Program-made: the position numbers and the translations under genes
Shown here: piece by piece, positions 18,589 to 26,888 of the stretch
Position numbering within the stretch: the first letter of the stretch is position 1
How the letters are laid out: each line of letters begins with the position of its first letter
Assembly: GCA_903893815.1 (NCBI GenBank)
Contig: CAITNS010000070.1
Span: 1-64,000 of the forward strand
Length of the DNA: 64,000 nt
Reading direction: 5' to 3'
Origin: an uncultured Bacteroidota bacterium
GTDB lineage: Bacteria > Bacteroidota > Bacteroidia > B-17B0 > Aurantibacillaceae
Notes under the pieces: generated by a model
What the model was told of the DNA's origin: nothing
Database searches by the model: none
The model's input: only the letters and a program-made list of their open reading frames with translations

Positions 18589-18591
18589 AGA

Positions 18592-20076
18592 CTAATTTTT
18601 ACTCTTAATTAATTTTAATTTAATCATATTAAATAATTCGGGTGCCAATTTCAATTGATAAACTGTAATTATATATAACAATGATACTACTCCTCCTTTA
18701 TATATTAAATTTATAAACGAATTTGAATTTATTTCTGGTAAAAAGTAAGTAATAACACTACAACAAATAATAAGTAACATAATATACAGTGATTTTAGAG
18801 TATAAGGCTGAAATTTAAATTTCTGATAGATGAAAAAGAACTTCACAAAATTAAAAATAAACGATGCTGATGCTGAAGCAATAGCTGCTCCGTAAATACC
18901 ATATATTGGAATCAACAATAGGTTTAATACAACGGTAATAGCAAATGTGATTACTAAAAAAATTGTCCCCAAAATATAATGTTTAGAATAAAACACAATA
19001 GCAGAATTGACACCAGTAGAAATATTAATCAATGCACCTATTCCGACAATATAAACAACATCAATGCACTGAATATATTCAGCAGGTAAATGACCGATTT
19101 GATAAACATATTTTGTACAAGCATTAATTCCTAAGAATAAAAGCCCACCGATTAATAACAAATATTTAACTGAGTCTTTATAAATCTTTTCAATCTCAAG
19201 GAAATTCTCTTTAGCAAAATTATCAGCAATTTTTGTATGGCTGATCCGTTCCAAAGCTCCTAAAGGCACTTCAATAAATGAAGCAATAAATATAGCGGTT
19301 GTATAAACAGCAACTAATCCTAATGAAGTTGTTCCTAAAAATAATGCATCCACTTTTCTTAACCCAATGGACGAAAATGATGCAAGACATAACAATAAAC
19401 CAAATTTGAGCATTTTTGAACTGGAATATTGCTTAAATATTTTTTTATCTGGTATAAATGAAATCTTATCTATCAATAAAATATATCCCACAATAATAAT
19501 TAGTTCAATGGCATACAAGCCCATAAAAAAATAAACATATGTATCTAATGATATTAACTTATTAAAATACAGGATAGTAATAAGTATAGTGCCTAATCTT
19601 AAACAAATATCATTTAAAAAAGAGGGAATAGTTGATTTAAAAAGTGATTGACAGTAAGCGGTTGTAACAGTAATAGCGGCAACAATAAAGGTGAAAGGAA
19701 TAATAAAACTAAAATAATCAACAAATAATTTTGATTTCTCTATATAATACCCAACAATACCAGGTTTAAAAATTAAAAGGCAAAGGGATGATATAATAAA
19801 TCCTACAAAAAAAACAACTAATATAAATCCAGCAAAACCATTATGCTTTTTTTCGGAATCTTTATAGAAAGGAAAATACTTGGCAATGATATTTGGCAAG
19901 CCTAAAGGAATAGCAATCCCTATCATATAAGAAAATTCATAAAGAAGTCTCGTTAAACCAAGTTCTTCTGGTGTTAATAATTTAGGTTGAATGAAAATAA
20001 TATTAATGGCACCAATTAATATACCTATATAAGTAATAATTGTATTTTTTATGCCTTGTCGCTTAATTACTCCCAC
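18592..20076 (-). CDS. Polysaccharide flippase (Wzx/MATE-type)
   Basis: A 494-residue protein with about 14 hydrophobic helices and the MVF-superfamily opening GIKNTIITYIGILIGAINII plus FIQPKLLTPEELGLTRLLYE, typical of O-antigen or capsule flippases. It would move undecaprenyl-linked sugar units across the inner membrane. It overlaps or nearly abuts both neighbours (1 nt and 3 nt gaps), so it is translated with the two glycosyltransferases. No polymerase or ligase gene is in the window, so the final product is not defined. Confidence 0.87.
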   Translation of the reverse strand: MGVIKRQGIKNTIITYIGILIGAINIIFIQPKLLTPEELGLTRLLYEFSYMIGIAIPLGLPNIIAKYFPFYKDSEKKHNGFAGFILVVFFVGFIISSLCLLIFKPGIVGYYIEKSKLFVDYFSFIIPFTFIVAAITVTTAYCQSLFKSTIPSFLNDICLRLGTILITILYFNKLISLDTYVYFFMGLYAIELIIIVGYILLIDKISFIPDKKIFKQYSSSKMLKFGLLLCLASFSSIGLRKVDALFLGTTSLGLVAVYTTAIFIASFIEVPLGALERISHTKIADNFAKENFLEIEKIYKDSVKYLLLIGGLLFLGINACTKYVYQIGHLPAEYIQCIDVVYIVGIGALINISTGVNSAIVFYSKHYILGTIFLVITFAITVVLNLLLIPIYGIYGAAIASASASFIFNFVKFFFIYQKFKFQPYTLKSLYIMLLIICCSVITYFLPEINSNSFINLIYKGGVVSLLYIITVYQLKLAPELFNMIKLKLIKSKN

Positions 20077-20077
20077 T

Positions 20078-21124
20078 CTATATTAGTTTACTAACTGCTA
20101 ATAATAATTGTTCTTTTCGGTTTTCGAAAGTATAATTCTCAACTACTCTTTGTCGTGCTTTTTTACCAAGTCTATCTATATCAAAGTTATTTAAAGCACT
20201 ACTTACCAATTCATAAAGTTCGTTAATATTTTTATGTTTTAAAATATAACCACAATCAGCAACTATTTCAGGTATTCCACCAACATTAGAGGCAATAGGT
20301 GCGCACTCGCAAAGCATTCCTTCTGATAAGGCATTAGGAAATCCTTCCGACATGGATAACTGCATATAAAACTGCTTGTTGCTAATAAATTGTCTCAACT
20401 CAGCATTAGGTATTTTATCTAACAATTTAATATTAGTTGGTGTTGGCTTATTAATTCCTAAACCTCCTACAATGTAAAACGTACAATCAGGAAATTGAGG
20501 GGCTATTTCAAAAATTAAATCAATGCCTTTTAAATTAAATCCAAATCTTGAATCTAATCCCGCACCTATAGTTACAAAACTATTTTTTTCTTTTGTAGAA
20601 TCACAAAACCATTTTTTTGAATCATAGCCATTATGGATGACTTGATAAGGTGTTTTAATTTTTGGAATAAAAAATTGATAGCCTTGTTTTTTGAAATCAT
20701 TTGGCTGATAGGTATAATCATACTCTACCAAAGTTTGATGAACTGGTAAAATTAAATGACATGACTTAAAAGAAAAAGCCGTTGTAAGCCCTAACAGCTT
20801 ATTACTAAAATTGCCATAACCAATAGAGGGAAACGAAACACAATCCGTTCCTCCAGCTACAACAATAGATTTTTTAAAGAAGATTTTAGAGAATAAAATT
20901 GGTAAAAAGGAATGATGTCCAGCAAACTGACAAACAATTAATTTAGCACCAAAAATATGTTTCAATAGAAATAATTTCTGTTTAATAAACAGCATTAAAT
21001 ATTGTTTTTTGTTACTAGTATCAAAGAAAAAATCAACTACAATATATTGTTCCTGTAAAATCTCAATATCCTTTATAACAAAGGAAGATTTACCAGCATG
21101 AAAATATAATAGTTTAGCTTTCAC
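20078..21124 (-). CDS. Glycosyltransferase, GT-B fold
   Basis: A 348-residue protein. The N-terminal half is divergent and hydrophobic (KSIVVAGGTDCVSFPSIGYG), while the C-terminal half has the group 1 features IGAGLDSRFGFNLKGIDLIF, FYIVGGLG, MSEGFPNALSEGMLCECAPI and NVGGIPEIVADCGYI. It therefore uses a nucleotide-activated sugar and retains configuration, by family. It is in the middle of the glycan operon between the methyltransferase and the flippase. Confidence 0.87.
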   Translation of the reverse strand: MKAKLLYFHAGKSSFVIKDIEILQEQYIVVDFFFDTSNKKQYLMLFIKQKLFLLKHIFGAKLIVCQFAGHHSFLPILFSKIFFKKSIVVAGGTDCVSFPSIGYGNFSNKLLGLTTAFSFKSCHLILPVHQTLVEYDYTYQPNDFKKQGYQFFIPKIKTPYQVIHNGYDSKKWFCDSTKEKNSFVTIGAGLDSRFGFNLKGIDLIFEIAPQFPDCTFYIVGGLGINKPTPTNIKLLDKIPNAELRQFISNKQFYMQLSMSEGFPNALSEGMLCECAPIASNVGGIPEIVADCGYILKHKNINELYELVSSALNNFDIDRLGKKARQRVVENYTFENRKEQLLLAVSKLI

Positions 21125-21129
21125 TAATT

Positions 21130-21828
21130 TTAAGCCAACTTACTTTTAGTGTTTTCTATCGCGCGAACAATTTTACTTTTTACATTCACATTCTTCACTG
21201 TCAAGTCCTTTTTCATCACAATAGCCAAGTAATCATTCACATCAAAGTGCAAAGAATATGGATTCATAGAATATAATTTAAATCCATAAGGATATGAATT
21301 ATTCAATAAATCTTGCATTGATAAGGATTGGTCAATGATTTGAAGCTTACTAGGATCATTAGCTCTTACCCAATTTAAATAATTAGGTTCTGGAATATTT
21401 ATAATAACCGTTGCATTAGGAGTAGTTAACTCTCCAATAGTTTTGAAAATATTAGCATGCTGTTCAACTGGAATGTGCTCTAACACATCAGGAAACACAA
21501 CAAAATCAAATTTAGTTTTATGGCTAAAATTACTCATATCGTCCACAAAAAACTCTGCTTTTTTGTGGAATGAATTAAACTGTTGAGCCATTTTAATGCT
21601 TTCAGCACTAATATCCAAGCCCACAAAACTACCTTCAGTAATATATTTTAAAATTAAATGGCTAACAGTTCCAATACCACAGCCAATTTCTAAGACATTA
21701 GAATTAGTCTTTAATCCTGCATTTTTTAAATTTTTTAAAATTGTACGGTGTCTGATATTAATGCCTAATTGCTTTTGGTGTTCTTTAAACGTATCGTAAT
21801 ACTCTTTTACTTCTTCTTTAGTTGCCAT
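21130..21828 (-). CDS. SAM-dependent methyltransferase, class I
   Basis: A 232-residue protein with the SAM-binding motif NVLEIGCGIGTVSHLIL (about 40-56), the acidic motif II VGLDISAESIKMAQ and motif III FDFVVFPDVLEHIP. The C-terminal part (residues 170-232) is less conserved and basic. Its place in the operon between DedA and glycosyltransferases suggests that it methylates a sugar or lipid-linked glycan intermediate. The acceptor is not shown by the sequence. Confidence 0.86.
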   Translation of the reverse strand: MATKEEVKEYYDTFKEHQKQLGINIRHRTILKNLKNAGLKTNSNVLEIGCGIGTVSHLILKYITEGSFVGLDISAESIKMAQQFNSFHKKAEFFVDDMSNFSHKTKFDFVVFPDVLEHIPVEQHANIFKTIGELTTPNATVIINIPEPNYLNWVRANDPSKLQIIDQSLSMQDLLNNSYPYGFKLYSMNPYSLHFDVNDYLAIVMKKDLTVKNVNVKSKIVRAIENTKSKLA

Positions 21829-21846
21829 AATAATATCTTATTAATT

Positions 21847-22479
21847 CTATTTACTCGCTAATTTATTCTTTACCATAGTTATCAAAATAGGCAATACCGA
21901 TAACCCAATAATACCAAGGCAAACTAAGTCAACATGTTTTTTAATAAATTCAACGTTTCCTAACATATAACCAGCTGTAGTTAAACCACCAATCCATAAA
22001 ACACCACCAATCACATCAAACAATAAATATTTTTTATAATTCATTTCACCAATACCTGCTGCAAAAGGCGCAAAGGTTCTCACAAACGGAACAAAACGCG
22101 CCATGATGATAGCTTTAGTGCCGTACTTTTCGAAAAACAAATGAGTTTTATCTAAGTATTCTCTTTTTACTAAAACTCTGTCTTTGAATTTCAAATCAAA
22201 AATTTTCACTCCTATTTTTCTACCAATCCAATAGTTACAATTATCACCCAACACTGCTGCTATAAATAATAATATAAATAAATACGAAAAACTTAAATCT
22301 CCTGCACGAGCAGATAAACCAGCCATAAACAATAAGGAGTCGCCTGGCAAAAATGGCATTGCAACTAATCCAGTTTCAATAAATATTACTAAAAATAAAA
22401 CAATGTATATAGCCGTTTGATAATTAGTAATTATCCAAGGCAAATCTAAAGGCATTAAATGTTTAAATAATTCAATCAT
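21847..22479 (-). CDS. DedA-family membrane protein
   Basis: A 210-residue protein with the DedA/SNARE-associated domain: FIETGLVAMPFLPGDSLLFM, GDNCNYWIGRKIG, FFEKYGTKAIIMARFVPFVR and TFAPFAAGIGEMNYKKYLLF. DedA proteins recycle undecaprenyl phosphate or phosphatidylethanolamine by flipping them inward. That role suits its position as first gene of an operon with lipid-linked glycan genes, 18 nt before the methyltransferase. The link is inference. Confidence 0.9.
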   Translation of the reverse strand: MIELFKHLMPLDLPWIITNYQTAIYIVLFLVIFIETGLVAMPFLPGDSLLFMAGLSARAGDLSFSYLFILLFIAAVLGDNCNYWIGRKIGVKIFDLKFKDRVLVKREYLDKTHLFFEKYGTKAIIMARFVPFVRTFAPFAAGIGEMNYKKYLLFDVIGGVLWIGGLTTAGYMLGNVEFIKKHVDLVCLGIIGLSVLPILITMVKNKLASK

Positions 22480-22578
22480 AAAATTATATGTGTTGTTTGA
22501 GTTGAGTTTTTAGTTTTTTGAAAAGATTATAGCGGTTATGTTATTCAAATAACAAATAACTTTTCTCCAATAACTTAA

Positions 22579-22881
22579 TTACAATCCTATCTCGTCGATA
22601 TAAGCTAAAATACCACCTTTTAAGTTATATAAGTTTGTAAAACCATGTTGACTTTCTAACGCACCAATCACTGTTGCACTGCGTTTACCACTGCGGCAGT
22701 GAATAACCACTTGTTTATCCTTCGATATTTTATCAATGTTATCCATTACTTCTCCCATTGGAATTAATTCTCCTTTGATGTTTGCTTCATCAAATTCGTA
22801 TTCTTCTCTCACATCAATTAATTGAAAATCTTTTTTCTCATCAATTAATTGTTTTAATTCTTGTACTGATACTTCTTTCAT
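22579..22881 (-). CDS. Rhodanese-like sulfurtransferase domain protein
   Basis: A single-domain rhodanese of about 100 residues. The active loop is HCRSGKRSA, with Cys as the sulfur-carrying nucleophile, and the fold starts VSVQELKQLIDEKKDFQLID. I start it at the second ATG because the 19 extra residues of the track's ORF are encoded by an interspersed repeat (22901-22930). It may shuttle sulfane sulfur. It is separated from the upstream phosphosulfolactate synthase-like gene by about 90 nt. Confidence 0.88.
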   Translation of the reverse strand: MKEVSVQELKQLIDEKKDFQLIDVREEYEFDEANIKGELIPMGEVMDNIDKISKDKQVVIHCRSGKRSATVIGALESQHGFTNLYNLKGGILAYIDEIGL

Positions 22882-22900
22882 AATTTCTGTTTTATTTTTA

Positions 22901-22930
22901 ACCGCAAAGTTCGCAGAGTTTTTTCGCGAA
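22901..22930. repeat. Short periodic repeat (GCAAAG type)
   Basis: ACCGCAAAGTTCGCAGAG with a 9-nt spacing, followed by TTTTTCGCG. Its core matches the reverse complement of the tract at 26831-26870 in 14 of 16 positions. It lies in the leader of the rhodanese gene. Confidence 0.5.
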
Positions 22931-22971
22931 GAATGCATAGTAGTTTTTTAGTCTTGTTTCTCTTTAGTCAA

Positions 22972-23763
22972 TTAGAACGTTTTGTCTTTAGTTCCTTCAG
23001 GTAAATAGTTAAAAAATGTATCTCCACGTAAGCCAATACGCAGGGTTTCTAAAGGAATCACATCATCCACACTGATATTACCAACATTTACATTGGCACC
23101 AAATAAATTAATAAAATATACTTGTTGAGATTTTTGTGGAGTTTCCCAAATAATATCTTCTACTTTAATTTTATTGGTAATTCTGGTAACAAGCATTGAG
23201 TGTGCGCTTCCATTTTTATGAAAAATACCAACAGTACCACTTTCGCGAGCTTCTGCAATTACTTTAAACGATCCAGCTTCTAATTCGGCTTTCATCATAC
23301 TTACCCATTTTGCTGGATGAATAATAATGCCTTCTTCTTTAGAGCCAACTTCGGATAATACTGTAAAATTTTTAGCTAAAGTGCTAATAAATTTACATTT
23401 GTTATCATGATCAATATTAATACTTCCGTCAGATACCTCAGCAGTATCTAATCCATAAGACTCTATAAATTTTTGGTAATCATCAAATTTACCTCTAGCA
23501 ACAAATGCTTCAAATAAAGTTCCGCCTAGGTATGTTTTTATTCCTGCCTTTTGATAGAGTTTAATTTTTTCTTTTACATTCTTCGACATCACAGATGTGC
23601 CAAATCCCAACTTCACAAAATCAACATAATCAGCGTAACTTTCAACAAAATCTTCAGCGTGTCTCAACGATATTCCTTTATCCATTACCATCGTTAAACC
23701 ACTATTACGTGGTCTTTCAGTGCGTTCTGGTAAGTGCGATAAGTTTACATTGTATTTAAGCAT
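22972..23763 (-). CDS. Phosphosulfolactate synthase (ComA) family protein
   Basis: A 263-residue TIM-barrel protein. Family features are TMVMDKGISLRHAEDFVES, DFVKLGFGTSVMS, KTYLGGTLFEAFVA, EVSDGSINIDHDNK and VLSEVGSKEEGII. ComA adds sulfite to phosphoenolpyruvate to make (R)-2-phospho-3-sulfolactate, first known from coenzyme M synthesis in methanogens. The other coenzyme M genes (comB, comC) are not here. A Bacteroidota role could be in making cysteate or sulfolactate for sulfonolipids, which is inference. It follows the TPR gene by 14 nt and may share its promoter. Confidence 0.85.
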   Translation of the reverse strand: MLKYNVNLSHLPERTERPRNSGLTMVMDKGISLRHAEDFVESYADYVDFVKLGFGTSVMSKNVKEKIKLYQKAGIKTYLGGTLFEAFVARGKFDDYQKFIESYGLDTAEVSDGSINIDHDNKCKFISTLAKNFTVLSEVGSKEEGIIIHPAKWVSMMKAELEAGSFKVIAEARESGTVGIFHKNGSAHSMLVTRITNKIKVEDIIWETPQKSQQVYFINLFGANVNVGNISVDDVIPLETLRIGLRGDTFFNYLPEGTKDKTF

Positions 23764-23777
23764 AGGTCCTTAATTAT

Positions 23778-25193
23778 TTATAGTGGTTTATTTTTAAATG
23801 ATTGTATGAGTTGCATCACCGCAACATCTTGTTCTAATATGGGTAAGTATTCTAATAAATCAGAGTGTTTGTCATAATCCATTTCTAGGGCGTTTTCTAA
23901 AAACACCATTCCTTGTTGCTTTCTTCCTAATTCCATTTGCAAGCCGCTCATGCGATAATATAACTCTGGTGCATCCGGAAATTTCTGTATGCCTTCCGCC
24001 AATATTTTTTCGCAGTCTTTGTAGTATTCACCATCATACAACAACTTAGCGTAATCTATATAGATATCGAACTCTTCGTAACCTAATTCAATAACGCGCA
24101 TGTATGCTGAAGCTGCTTCTTCTAAAAAACCAAGTTTATGCTGAACTTCACCAAACACATACCAATACTCTGGCATATTAGGATTTATTTCAATAGCTTT
24201 TTTTATGTAATGAACACTTTCTGTTATTCTATTTTGATAATCCAATACAATACCAATTCCTAACCATGCATCGGCATGCGCTGCATCTAATTTAATAGCG
24301 CGGTTGTAATTTACTAAAGCGTCTTCGTATTGATTTAAATTTTCGTAACACTCTCCTATATAATAATAGGTATTTGCATCAGGCTCTTCATGCTTAAAAG
24401 TTTCTTTATACACTTCAATTGCATCTTGATATCTATCTAATTGAGCTAAGGAATTAGCTTTATTAAAATAAGCAGACGAAAAATTATCTTTAATCGCAAT
24501 CGCATAATCGTATGCATCAATCGCTTTTTCAAATAAGCTTAAACGATTGTAACTAATTCCTAAATTAAACCAAGCAAAATGATTGTATGGTTTTTCTTCA
24601 ATATAGTTTTCATAAAAAGCAATAGCTTCTTCGCTCTTACCTGTCATTTCAAAACATAAGGATAATTCATTTAAAGCTACATCATTGTCAGAATTTACCT
24701 TAATAGCCTTTTTTAAATAATATAACGCATCTTCAGCTTTATCATCATTTAAAAATTCAATACCAATTGCCACATACACTTCATCTTTGTATTCAGATAA
24801 AGGCAATGCTTTTTTATAATTTTCAATAGCTTGCTCGCTTAATCCAGTTTGGCTATAAATATAACCGCGGGTCATATAAAGTTCACTATTATTACTTTCT
24901 ACCTGCTCTATTTCATTTAACAAATTAAGCGCATCATGCGTTTTATGCTGCGATGATAAATATTGAGCTAACTTAATTTTTAAAGATGACGAATATGGAT
25001 AGTGGTGTAATGCAAAATCAAGAGCCTTTTTTGCAAGCTCCAAATTAAACCACTGCATATAATAATCAATAATTTCTTCCAGTTCATCAGCATCAAAAAA
25101 CTGCTGTTTACCTGAAGATATCATATCCTCAAATCGCTTTAAACTTTTTTCGAAATCTTGGTTGCTTAATCCATCTCTTTCAAATTCACTCAT
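23778..25193 (-). CDS. Tetratricopeptide repeat protein
   Basis: A 471-residue soluble protein with no signal peptide. It has about ten TPR units, for example ELYMTRGYIYSQTGLSEQAI, AWFNLGISYNRLSLFEKAID and AWLGIGIVLDYQNRITESVH, each about 34 residues. It should form a right-handed superhelical scaffold for protein contacts. The N-terminal 60 residues are acidic and helical. It sits first in a likely two-gene unit with the ComA-like enzyme. Its partner is unknown. Confidence 0.85.
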   Translation of the reverse strand: MSEFERDGLSNQDFEKSLKRFEDMISSGKQQFFDADELEEIIDYYMQWFNLELAKKALDFALHHYPYSSSLKIKLAQYLSSQHKTHDALNLLNEIEQVESNNSELYMTRGYIYSQTGLSEQAIENYKKALPLSEYKDEVYVAIGIEFLNDDKAEDALYYLKKAIKVNSDNDVALNELSLCFEMTGKSEEAIAFYENYIEEKPYNHFAWFNLGISYNRLSLFEKAIDAYDYAIAIKDNFSSAYFNKANSLAQLDRYQDAIEVYKETFKHEEPDANTYYYIGECYENLNQYEDALVNYNRAIKLDAAHADAWLGIGIVLDYQNRITESVHYIKKAIEINPNMPEYWYVFGEVQHKLGFLEEAASAYMRVIELGYEEFDIYIDYAKLLYDGEYYKDCEKILAEGIQKFPDAPELYYRMSGLQMELGRKQQGMVFLENALEMDYDKHSDLLEYLPILEQDVAVMQLIQSFKNKPL

Positions 25194-25218
25194 ACAAAAA
25201 ATCTTTCTTTAATATTTA

Positions 25219-25226
25219 CAAATTTA
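25219..25226 (-). promoter_or_regulatory. -7 box (TAAATTTG) of the TPR gene
   Basis: The minus strand reads TAAATTTG, 26 nt before the TPR-gene ATG. It is divergent from the glmM promoter about 90 bp away. Confidence 0.45.
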
Positions 25227-25316
25227 AGCTTAAAAAACACATTTTAGGGCTTAATTTTGAACAAAAAATAGTGTATTTTGTAGAAAAATAGTTCATTTTA
25301 GTCTGAAGGCTAATGG

Positions 25317-25324
25317 TATATTTG
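25317..25324 (+). promoter_or_regulatory. -7 box (TATATTTG) of glmM
   Basis: An exact TAnnTTTG match, 24 nt before the GTG start. Confidence 0.55.
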
Positions 25325-25347
25325 TGCGATTATAAAATTAATTTAAC

Positions 25348-26742
25348 GTGACTTTAATAAAAAGTATTTCAGGAATTAGAGGGACCATTGGTGGTAAGCC
25401 AGGAGATGGATTAAGCCCATTAGATATTGTAAAATTTGCTTCAGCTTACGGTAGCTGGATTATATCACAAGACTCAGACAAAAAAGTAACCGTGGTAATT
25501 GGTCGTGATGCCCGTTTATCAGGCGAAATGGTTAATAACATTGTTTGCGGAACTTTAGTAGGATTGGGAATTAATGTGATTGATTTAGGATTAAGCACAA
25601 CACCAACTGTTGAAGTGGCAGTAACCGAATTAAAGGCTGATGGCGGAATTATTTTAACCGCAAGTCATAATCCAAAACAATGGAATGCATTAAAATTACT
25701 AAATAATAAAGGTGAATTCATCAGCGATAGCGAAGGTAAATACATATTAGAATTAGCTGATAACGAAGACTTTAACTATTGTGATGTAAACCAACTTGGT
25801 AGCTACGAACAAAATAACACTTTACTGCAAATGCATATAGATAAGGTATTAAACTTGCCTTATGTTGACGTTGATGCAATTGCTAAGGCAAATTTTTCTG
25901 TAGCAGTAGATGCGGTTAACTCTAGCGGTGGAATTGTAATTCCTATGTTATTAGAAGCATTAGGCGTAAAAACCATTCATAAAATACATTGCGAACCTAC
26001 AGGTCATTTTGCTCATAATCCTGAGCCATTGCCTGAACATTTAAGAGATTTATCGGAAGCTGTTGTAAAAACCAAATCCCATGTTGGTATTAGTGTTGAC
26101 CCTGATGTTGACCGTTTAGCTTTAGTTTGTGAGGACGGAGAAATGTTTGGCGAAGAGTATACTTTAGTAGCAGTTGCTGATGCTGTATTACAACATCATA
26201 AAGGAGGAAACACGGTTTCAAATTTATCATCAACTCGTGCTTTGCGCGACGTGACAGAAAAAATGGGAGGCTCCTACTCTGCTTCGGCTGTTGGAGAGGT
26301 AAACGTTGTAAACATGATGAAATCAACCAACGCTATTATTGGTGGCGAAGGAAATGGTGGCGTTATTTTACCTGAACTACATTATGGTAGAGATGCTTTA
26401 GTTGGTGTGGCTATCTTTTTAACACATTTAGCAAAGTATGGCAAATCATGTTCTATGCTTCGTAAATCATATCCTAATTATTACATTTCTAAAAATAAAA
26501 TTGAGTTGACTCCCGAAATTGATGTTGACAAAGTTTTAGTAAACGTTAAAGAAAAATACGCTAAACAGCCTGTAAATACAGTGGATGGTGTGAAAATAGA
26601 ATTTGATAAAGAATGGGTGCATTTACGTAAATCGAACACTGAACCTATTATTAGAATTTATAGCGAGAGTGAAAGCGTGAGTACAGCTGATGCTTTAGCA
26701 AAAAAAATTATTGAGGATATTAAGGAAATTATTAAGAAGTAA
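25348..26742 (+). CDS. glmM: Phosphoglucosamine mutase
   Basis: A 464-residue protein starting at GTG. Diagnostic motifs are all present: catalytic Ser loop LTASHNPKQWNAL, Mg-binding loop VDPDVDRLALV, sugar-binding GEGNGGVI and the phosphate-binding C-terminal RKSNTEPIIRIYSES. It converts glucosamine-6-phosphate to glucosamine-1-phosphate for UDP-GlcNAc synthesis. The close relative phosphomannomutase cannot be fully excluded, but the ISGIRGTIGG opening and the GEGNGG loop favour GlmM. Confidence 0.88.
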   Translation: MTLIKSISGIRGTIGGKPGDGLSPLDIVKFASAYGSWIISQDSDKKVTVVIGRDARLSGEMVNNIVCGTLVGLGINVIDLGLSTTPTVEVAVTELKADGGIILTASHNPKQWNALKLLNNKGEFISDSEGKYILELADNEDFNYCDVNQLGSYEQNNTLLQMHIDKVLNLPYVDVDAIAKANFSVAVDAVNSSGGIVIPMLLEALGVKTIHKIHCEPTGHFAHNPEPLPEHLRDLSEAVVKTKSHVGISVDPDVDRLALVCEDGEMFGEEYTLVAVADAVLQHHKGGNTVSNLSSTRALRDVTEKMGGSYSASAVGEVNVVNMMKSTNAIIGGEGNGGVILPELHYGRDALVGVAIFLTHLAKYGKSCSMLRKSYPNYYISKNKIELTPEIDVDKVLVNVKEKYAKQPVNTVDGVKIEFDKEWVHLRKSNTEPIIRIYSESESVSTADALAKKIIEDIKEIIKK

Positions 26743-26750
26743 AAATGTCC

Positions 26751-26870
26751 CGCAGATGACGCTGATTAGCGCAGAAAAAATCTGCGCTAGAAATAATAAG
26801 AATCTGATAATAGAAGAAAATACAAAACAACTTTGCGACCTTTGCGAAAAAACTTTGCGACCTTCGCTGT
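26751..26870. repeat. Two periodic repeat tracts (GCnGAT and TTTGCGA types)
   Basis: The first part (26751-26790) has CGCAGATGAC/GCTGATTAGC in a 9-nt period. It then forms a perfect 9-bp palindromic stem (TAGCGCAGA/TCTGCGCTA) around AAAAA. The second part (26831-26870) repeats CTTTGCGAC in a 9-nt period. There is no T-run after the stem, so it is not a standard terminator. The tract fills the 146-bp gap between glmM and the cysteine desulfurase gene. Confidence 0.6.
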
Positions 26871-26888
26871 TAGAAATTAAAAACGAGA

